Source: SSC4 sp964642445
Lineage (GTDB): Bacteria > Chloroflexota > Anaerolineae > SSC4 > Amarolineaceae
Reading direction: 5' to 3'
Assembly: GCA_964642445.1 (NCBI GenBank)
Contig: CAZXQZ010000001.1
Coordinates: 1 to 64,000, forward strand
Length of the DNA stretch: 64,000 nucleotides
In this document: positions 59,125-64,000 of the stretch, piece by piece
Layout of the letters: every line of letters begins with the position of its first letter
Numbering within the stretch: the stretch's first letter is position 1
Position numbers and translations under genes: made by a program
Notes under the pieces: generated by a model
Seen by the model: the letters and a program-made list of their open reading frames with translations, nothing else
What the model was told of the DNA's origin: nothing
Database searches by the model: none

Positions 59125-60073
59125 TCACCCGCCGCAGCGATTCCGGTANNNNNNNNNNNNNNNNNNNNNNNNNNNNNNNNNNNNNNNNNNNNNNNNNNNN
59201 NNNNNNNNNNNNNNNNNNNNNNNNNNNNNNNNNNNNNNNNNNNNNNNNGCCTGGTTCGACCTCGGTGCCCGTGGGTGGCTCGACGCGCGCGATGCGCCCG
59301 GCAGGGATGTCAGGGCTGTATTCCTTGTCCATGAGAGCGCTCAGTCCGGCCTGTTCGACCAGGTACTGCGCCTCGCCCGGATCGAGGCCTGTGACGTAGG
59401 GCACGGCTGCGGCGGCTGCCGCGCTCGCAATCACGAGGGTCACCGAGCTTTTGGGCGCAACCTGCGAGCCAGCGGGGGGAATGGTCTTGATAACGTGACC
59501 GGGGGAGACCGTCGGGTCCGGCGCGCTATCCAGGTTTACCTCAAGACCGGCCTCGCGCAAGACCAGCCTGGCTCTTTCTGAGAGCTCGCCTCTGAGGTCG
59601 GGTACGGTGACCGTGCGCTCCGTCACCGTTTTTGGCCACAGCAAATAGATCCCGACGAGAACGATCAGGCCAACGATGACGGCCAACCAGGTGACCCACC
59701 GCCGGGAGGATCGCGCCGCCGGGGGTGATGGTGTGACCACGCGCGGTGCTGGCGCGGCGGCCGGTGCAACGGTTGCCGGTGGTGGTGCAGGGTGGCCAGC
59801 AGCCACCCACTGGTCATAGGCGGTTGCCGCAGTCTGCAGGGGCGGGTAAACCGGATACTCGGCCGTGACCACACGGAGCAGTGCGGGCAGTTTGCTCTGG
59901 TGCTCGGCTTCGAGCACAATCTCGTGCCAGTTGTCGATGGCGCGATCTTTGAAAGCGATGCGTGCCACATCGACACCTGCGGCGGTCGCCACACGTGCGG
60001 CGCTGTCCTCGTCACGGTACAGGTCAGCCAGCACGTTCTCGAGCTGGGCGAAAACAGCGGCTTGAGTAGGCAT
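59125..60073 (-). CDS. EAD1-like domain, transmembrane helix and PASTA repeats (interrupted by assembly gap)
   Basis: The N-terminal 90 residues fit effector-associated domain 1 (LADLYRDEDSAARVATAAGVDVARIAFKDRAIDNWHEIVLEAE in pieces). An Ala/Pro linker, a TM helix at about 127-147 (WVTWLAVIVGLIVLVGIYLLW) and at least two PASTA domains follow (VTVPDLRGELSERARLVLREAGLEVN, VPYVTGLDPGEAQYLVEQAGL). A 100-N gap cuts the coding region at 59248. Beyond the gap one frame reaches TGA at 59125, before the terminator, and I take that as the likely end; another frame runs across the terminator to 59027 and is less likely. EAD1 is a recruitment domain of conflict/signalling systems; PASTA domains are exposed outside the membrane. 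Confidence 0.75.
59149..59248. other. Assembly gap (100 Ns)
   Basis: A run of exactly 100 Ns splits the last PASTA domain of the minus-strand gene. The gap size is conventional, so the reading frame across it is unreliable. Confidence 0.99.
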
Positions 60074-60127
60074 CGTTCACCTCGTTTCACCGCATTCGGT
60101 TGTGAAAAAGGAAACACCTCTGCTTTC

Positions 60128-60156
60128 TTTATAGCACCAATCGCCCGCAGTGGCAA
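60128..60156 (-). promoter_or_regulatory. Sigma-70-type promoter of the EAD1-PASTA gene
   Basis: On the minus strand TTGCCA (60156-60151) and TATAAA (60133-60128) are 17 bases apart, 54 bp before the ATG at 60073. Confidence 0.7.
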
Positions 60157-60184
60157 CTGTATCAACCGAGGTGTGACTGCTCGC

Positions 60185-61048
60185 CTAGAGAGGAGGACGG
60201 CATGCGCCCCCCAACCGCCGCCAACCCTGAGCGTGGCTGAGATGTTTGGCCGTGTCGAACTGGCTGGCGGCCAATGCTGCCGCCAGGTCATCGACGGTTA
60301 AAAAGGAGCCATAAGTCAGATAGGCGGATCCGCGCGGGATTACCAGGCTGCCGTCGGGGAAGATCATGACGTAGATGCGATCCAGGGTGGCGTGGCTGAG
60401 GAAGTTGACGCGTATCGCCGTGCGGTTCGCCAGCTGCTGCGCCAACGCGGCAAACTCGGCATCGGTCACCAGGAGCTCATCCCAGTTGGCGTCGAACATG
60501 GCGCGGGGAAAGGCCTGAAAGACGTTGTAAAAGACGCGGGCCGTCGTCGTCTGAGCGTAGGCTTCGGCCAGGTCCAAAATGGCCGGCACGTGGGCCACGT
60601 TGTGGCGCGTGACCGGCGTGCACAGCTTGACGTCAATGGTGGGGTAGGCACGCAGCCACTCCAGATCACGTTGGATGGCGGCAAAGTGGCCCGGTTTTTT
60701 GGTGCGGGCGTTGATCTCCTCGTTTGGCCCATCCAGTGGCAGTGAGATCAGGTCGATCGCGGGATTGACTGCGGCCAGAAACTCAGCGGTCAGTGTATCG
60801 CCGGTGGTGGAGAGAGCCACCTCGAGTTCGCAGGTTTTGGCGTAGAGAAGCAGCTCGCCCAGGTCTGCCCGCTGCACCGGGTCGCCGCCGGTGAATACAA
60901 TGCGGGTAGCGCCTACGTTCTTGACGCGCGCAATGATGCGCTGCGCCGTATGCGTGTCGACGATGCAGGCAAAGCCCTGAGGTCCCCAGCAGTACGGGCA
61001 CTCCTGGCTGCATTCGGCGGTGACGTGGAAGTCGATCGTGGCAATCAT
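60185..61048 (-). CDS. Radical SAM protein
   Basis: This 287-aa protein begins with a radical SAM 4Fe-4S motif C-x3-C-x2-C (residues 13, 17 and 20; AECSQECPYCWGP). It then has IVFTGGDPVQRADLGELL, with the GGDP/GGEP SAM-binding motif, LSTTGDTLT, LISLPLDGPNEE and VKLCTPVTRHNV. The C-terminal part (IYVMIFPDGSLVIP, LTYGSFLTV) could be a small SPASM-free extension. The size and layout are those of small activases and of modifying or viperin-like enzymes; the substrate is not decided. Its ATG overlaps the stop of the upstream endonuclease-family gene (ATGA), so both are made together. Confidence 0.85.
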   Translation of the reverse strand: MIATIDFHVTAECSQECPYCWGPQGFACIVDTHTAQRIIARVKNVGATRIVFTGGDPVQRADLGELLLYAKTCELEVALSTTGDTLTAEFLAAVNPAIDLISLPLDGPNEEINARTKKPGHFAAIQRDLEWLRAYPTIDVKLCTPVTRHNVAHVPAILDLAEAYAQTTTARVFYNVFQAFPRAMFDANWDELLVTDAEFAALAQQLANRTAIRVNFLSHATLDRIYVMIFPDGSLVIPRGSAYLTYGSFLTVDDLAAALAASQFDTAKHLSHAQGWRRLGGACRPPL

Positions 61049-62109
61049 AAGTCAAAATCAGCCACCACAGCCCCATGGTCCGACGCCTGGGTGCGCGTGC
61101 TCGTGACTTCGGGATAGTGCGGCCACTTGGTTTTGGTGTAGATGCCGCGCCGCTCGATGTGCACGGCGGTCAGGTGGCTGCGTAGGGCCTGGGAAACGAA
61201 CAGGTAGTCCAGCTGCTGGCTGCCGGTGCGGAAGGTCGAGCGCCGATCTGCCGGCAGCTCGAGGTTGATGTTATATAGGCCGGGATGGCTCACGAGTGCC
61301 TCCAGCGACCAGCTCGACGGGTCCGAGTTCAAATCGCCGGCTACGACGACGAATTCATGGTCCAGGTCGTGCGCGCTCGCCAGCTCGGCCACGCGACGGG
61401 CCTGGGTGCGCCGGCGTTTGTTGCTCTGCGGGTCACCCGATGACGAATAGCCCATCGACTTGAAGTGATTGACCAGCAGGTGCAGCGGTTGGCCGCCGGG
61501 CAGGCCCAGATCGACCTGAACCTCCAGGCAGTCGCGCGAGAACAGGGCGACGTTGTTGCCTTCGTAGGTGGTTCGCTCGTGGATGTGGCTGCGCAGCCAG
61601 CCAACCGGGCGCCGCGCCATCATGGCCACGTCGATGCCGCGCGAATCGTTGCCCTCGATCGACATGATGGTGGTATAACGCGCGTGGCCGGCTGGCTTGA
61701 GGAAGCGGGTGTACAACAAATCGTCGTGAAACGCCTGCAGCAGATTGCGGTTTTCGATTTCGATCAGGCAGATGACGTCGGCGTCGATGTCGGCGATGAC
61801 GCGCGCTGTGTTCTCGACCGCGATGTCGTCGACGGTGCCGCGCACCAGTTCGACGGTGCCCAACCACTCGCCCGCGCCATCCGCCGCGCTGTACGTGCCA
61901 CGCAGGTTGTTAATGAAGGCATACCCCTGGAGCTTCTGCACCAGGTCGGCGATGCGGGCGTGGTCGAAGACTTCGGCGTGCAGCGCGGCCTGCAGTTTGG
62001 CCACGTAACCCAAGAGCTGGTTGGCGCGGGTTTTGCTTTCGCCAAAGATCTTCGGCCGGCTGAAGAGGTTCTCGCAGTTGAAGGTCGCGAGCCGAAAGGT
62101 GTTGGCCAT
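61045..62109 (-). CDS. Endonuclease/exonuclease/phosphatase family protein
   Basis: This 354-aa protein has all core motifs of the DNase I-like fold: LATFNCENLF, VICLIEIENRNLL (catalytic Glu), SRGIDVAMMARRP, LLVNHFKSMGYS, VVAGDLNSDPSSW and QASDHGAVVADFDL (catalytic Asp-His). It therefore is likely a metal-dependent phosphodiesterase or nuclease. There is no signal peptide. The ATG at 62109 follows GGAGGG. It overlaps the radical SAM gene by four bases. Target could be DNA, RNA or a small phosphate ester. Confidence 0.9.
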   Translation of the reverse strand: MANTFRLATFNCENLFSRPKIFGESKTRANQLLGYVAKLQAALHAEVFDHARIADLVQKLQGYAFINNLRGTYSAADGAGEWLGTVELVRGTVDDIAVENTARVIADIDADVICLIEIENRNLLQAFHDDLLYTRFLKPAGHARYTTIMSIEGNDSRGIDVAMMARRPVGWLRSHIHERTTYEGNNVALFSRDCLEVQVDLGLPGGQPLHLLVNHFKSMGYSSSGDPQSNKRRRTQARRVAELASAHDLDHEFVVVAGDLNSDPSSWSLEALVSHPGLYNINLELPADRRSTFRTGSQQLDYLFVSQALRSHLTAVHIERRGIYTKTKWPHYPEVTSTRTQASDHGAVVADFDL

Positions 62110-62174
62110 GGATGTCCCTCCGGGCACAAAACGTCTTGCTGTGATCGAATGTGGGGTGCCTGTCTACCAGGAAT

Positions 62175-62203
62175 TATATACCCCGAAGGTTGATTTGTGC
62201 CAA
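62175..62203 (-). promoter_or_regulatory. Sigma-70-type promoter of the EEP/radical SAM operon
   Basis: On the minus strand TTGGCA (62203-62198) and TATATA (62180-62175) are 17 bases apart, 65 bp before the ATG. A TATAAT starts two bases later at 19-base spacing. Confidence 0.6.
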
Positions 62204-62228
62204 TGGGAGAGGCTGAGACCATGCATGG

Positions 62229-62735
62229 TCAAGGCGCAGTCGTGAAGTCGGACCAAACGTACCGGCTCGCAAGACATACTACATCGACCGTCCAGTTTTC
62301 ACCCTGTCCCGCCACGCGTGGCATGCCGGCCCGTACCTCCCATCCTCCGTCGGGCAACTGGTGTGCCTGGGCCAATAACAATTCCTGATACCCCGTTGAT
62401 GTGCTCAAGGTGAAGTCGGTGGCAGAAACGCCGGTCTCGGCCCGGTATTCATTCGTTGTGGAGTCACGCACGAGGTCGGAGCGCACGGCCGGCCCGCTGG
62501 ATACCGTGCTGTACGGTATATATTTCGCGCCATCCCGTGCAAACACGTTGTTGTCCACGCACAGCATGTCGATGTCCCACTTGGATGGTTCCATCTCTCC
62601 ATAGCCGGGGAATGTCGTGATACTGGCGTTGATTTGGGGCGGAATATGGACATTGATTCCCACATCGTGACAGGCTGTCATTACCAACATCACCAGCAAC
62701 AGGATGGTGACATGAATAAGAACACGCGTTGTCAT
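62229..62735 (-). CDS. Small lipoprotein of unknown function
   Basis: This 168-aa protein has a signal peptide with a lipobox (VMTAC, Cys near residue 22) and a beta-rich body of about 140 residues (INASITTFPGYGEMEPSKWDIDMLC, ELLLAQAHQLPDGGWEVRAG, ENWTVDVVCL). Two further Cys may form a disulfide. No family was recognised. It lies downstream of the small-domain gene at 62778. Confidence 0.65.
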   Translation of the reverse strand: MTTRVLIHVTILLLVMLVMTACHDVGINVHIPPQINASITTFPGYGEMEPSKWDIDMLCVDNNVFARDGAKYIPYSTVSSGPAVRSDLVRDSTTNEYRAETGVSATDFTLSTSTGYQELLLAQAHQLPDGGWEVRAGMPRVAGQGENWTVDVVCLASRYVWSDFTTAP

Positions 62736-62777
62736 CTCAACCTCCCTGCAGTATTTCGTCCATTGTTACGTTGTCTT

Positions 62778-63008
62778 TCACGACGATACAAGCCCACTGT
62801 TGGCACGTTGACTGTGTTCTGCCATTTGTTGATTGAGGAAATGCCACAGATCGCTCAGCGAGTTGAATCCCCACCGCTGCCCGCTCTGGATGTGTTCGAC
62901 CTCGCCCTGCCACTCGCCGCTCGAACCATCCGCTGCCGGCACGCCGTACCGCCACAGGCGCACCAGGAACGAGGCGTACTCCTGCGCTGTGATATCGGTC
63001 TCGTCCAC
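62778..63008 (-). CDS. Small conserved protein, second copy of the eCIS-head family
   Basis: This 76-aa protein (GTG at 63008, preceded by GGGTGAG) shares the layout of the 9960-10157 product: FLVRLWRYG, then GEWQGEVEHIQSGQR, then SLSDLWHFLNQQM. The start could also be a TTG at 63023. It precedes a lipoprotein gene and follows an aldehyde dehydrogenase gene by about 18 bp, so it is not confined to eCIS loci. Function is unknown. Confidence 0.6.
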   Translation of the reverse strand: MDETDITAQEYASFLVRLWRYGVPAADGSSGEWQGEVEHIQSGQRWGFNSLSDLWHFLNQQMAEHSQRANSGLVSS

Positions 63009-63026
63009 GGCACACTCACCCAATCG

Positions 63027-64000
63027 CTAACAGCGTGCGGACGTCCAAACCAGGCTGAGCAGCTTGCGCCAGGAACTGGTCCCATCGAAGGCGGCCATCT
63101 TGCGGCCAAAGTCCACCACCCGCCGCGAGCGCACGATGTATGGGTCGATCATCTTGTGGAACGGTGCGCTGTACACGGTCTTCTCCGCCCCCTCCAACAT
63201 CAGCGCGTTGTTGACCATGCCCAGGCCCGACTGGATGTCGTCGATGTCACTGCCCGGCGCCGCGCCCCAGGGCGACAGGCCAAAATAGTAGGCGTAGCCC
63301 AGCCAGTGATTGATCGAGATCGTGCCGTAGTGCAGGTTGTTGATGGCGCGCTCCAGCGCCGCCGCCACCCCCGGCTCTGCCAGCGACCGCGGGTGGATGA
63401 TGATCGTCGCACCCAGCGTGCCCCACAACCTGTGGTTGGCGAAGTCGACGGCTTCGTCAAGAAACCCGGCCGTATCGGACGCCGGCAGGGCGGTCTCGGC
63501 CACCACACTGCAGAAGGCCTCGGTGATGAAACAGAGGTCGCCGCGCGCGTTGGGGTTCACGTCGGGGATCAACGTCCAGGGCAGGTGACCGACGGGCGGA
63601 TCGCCGAAACGGCGTACGTTGGGGTGCGCATCCACGAAAGCCGCATAACGCGCCGCCGCGCCAGGGTAATAGGCCAGGTGCGTCGGTACGCCGGCCAGGA
63701 CCTCACCAATGGCTGTCAGCAGGGCTTCCCGCTGCGGCCATCCGCGCTGCTGCACGATCACCCGCTCGCTGATGCAGTTGCAGCCGGCGTTGAGCACCAG
63801 CCAGGTCGCCAGGTGCACCGCCTGCTCGCGGATGTCACGTGCCTGCCACGGCCCGGGCACGACGATGATCGGCGTGACGTTGCCCAGCTCGGCGGTGATG
63901 GGCTTGTCCAGCAGCGGGCGCCGTTGCGCCTTGCACCGCTGGCCCTCCGGTCCATCGCCAAACAGGATGGCGTCGAAAGTTTTGTCCGAACCGGTCAGGT
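63027..64000 (-). CDS. Aldehyde dehydrogenase family protein (truncated by window edge)
   Basis: The visible 323 residues form the C-terminal part of an aldehyde dehydrogenase. They begin with LTGSDKTFDAILFGDGPEG, then KPITAELGNVTPIIVVPGPW, which is the Glu-containing ELGN motif, then NAGCNCISERVIV with the catalytic Cys, and the C-terminal DFANHRLWGTLGATIIIHP. The start lies beyond position 64000. A shorter frame opening at a GTG at 63860 is only an internal codon. Substrate is unknown; it is not the lactaldehyde enzyme of the rhamnose operon. Confidence 0.85.
   Translation of the reverse strand, partial: LTGSDKTFDAILFGDGPEGQRCKAQRRPLLDKPITAELGNVTPIIVVPGPWQARDIREQAVHLATWLVLNAGCNCISERVIVQQRGWPQREALLTAIGEVLAGVPTHLAYYPGAAARYAAFVDAHPNVRRFGDPPVGHLPWTLIPDVNPNARGDLCFITEAFCSVVAETALPASDTAGFLDEAVDFANHRLWGTLGATIIIHPRSLAEPGVAAALERAINNLHYGTISINHWLGYAYYFGLSPWGAAPGSDIDDIQSGLGMVNNALMLEGAEKTVYSAPFHKMIDPYIVRSRRVVDFGRKMAAFDGTSSWRKLLSLVWTSARC

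Noticed and set aside
59027..59148. C-terminal coding extension of the PASTA protein to 59027
   Set aside because: This frame runs through the terminator stem and depends on an N-gap of arbitrary length. Another frame ends at a TGA before the terminator.
60185..61048. Viperin-like antiviral enzyme
   Set aside because: The radical SAM core is clear, but no viperin-specific signature could be established by eye; a phylogeny would be decisive.

Overview
The window is 64 kb of GC-rich draft sequence. Two runs of exactly 100 Ns (41837-41936 and 59149-59248) mark scaffold joins. Gene content points to a Chloroflexota bacterium, perhaps of the Caldilineae/Anaerolineae type: a fused rhamnulose-phosphate aldolase/lactaldehyde dehydrogenase, a BTAD/SARP-type regulator, STAND NTPases, microcystin-dependent (tail-collar) proteins and large secreted DUF11/beta-helix proteins. 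This placement is inference; no rRNA or other marker gene is present and no tRNA was seen.

Layout. (1) 1-2918, minus strand: a flavin/electron-transfer operon (two small exported proteins, ApbE, a ferric-reductase-like membrane protein, a truncated response regulator), followed by a decayed secreted-protein gene (3005-3529). (2) 3610-8418, minus strand: an L-rhamnose catabolic operon (cyclic-nucleotide-binding protein, rhamnulokinase, RhaD-like aldolase, bifunctional RhaEW). (3) 8835-41090, plus strand: the centrepiece, a complete extracellular contractile injection system (eCIS). A BTAD regulator and a small protein precede the cap (DUF4255), two sheaths, two tubes, a DUF5908-like peptide, LysM baseplate protein, hub, OB-fold spike, a DUF2169-like protein with a CBM-like insert, PAAR-like tip, gp25, baseplate J and tail protein I. 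Next come two large fibre/adhesin proteins, a tape-measure-like protein and an AAA+ ATPase. A 1431-aa effector-like protein with a PD-(D/E)xK-type C-terminus follows, then a candidate immunity protein and a pentapeptide-repeat protein. No capsid, terminase, integrase or lysis genes are present, so it is not a prophage. (4) 41097-43703: a Crp/Fnr regulator, an oxidase/NnrS-like membrane protein and a cupin. (5) 43832-54667, minus strand: secreted and surface proteins. These are a lipoprotein and a HEXXH metallopeptidase-like protein sharing a domain, and a 1465-aa beta-helix adhesin. The adhesin lies directly downstream of a DUF6916 protein, a GNAT, a methyltransferase-like protein and three tandem tail-collar proteins. 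(6) 55097-57732: a STAND NTPase plus TPR pair with a good sigma-70-type promoter. (7) 57825-64000: a small membrane protein, a DinB-like protein, an EAD1-TM-PASTA protein (interrupted by a gap), a radical SAM enzyme translationally coupled to an endonuclease/exonuclease/phosphatase-family protein, a lipoprotein, a second copy of the small-protein family found at the head of the eCIS locus, and a truncated aldehyde dehydrogenase.

The eCIS genes lie in one orientation with gaps of mostly 0-100 bp and several start/stop overlaps, so they are probably one or a few transcripts. Strong hairpins separate the abundant sheath/tube genes from the low-copy baseplate genes. The end of the locus carries a toxin-like C-terminus followed by a candidate immunity gene, which suggests that this particle, or its cargo, may be dangerous to bacteria.
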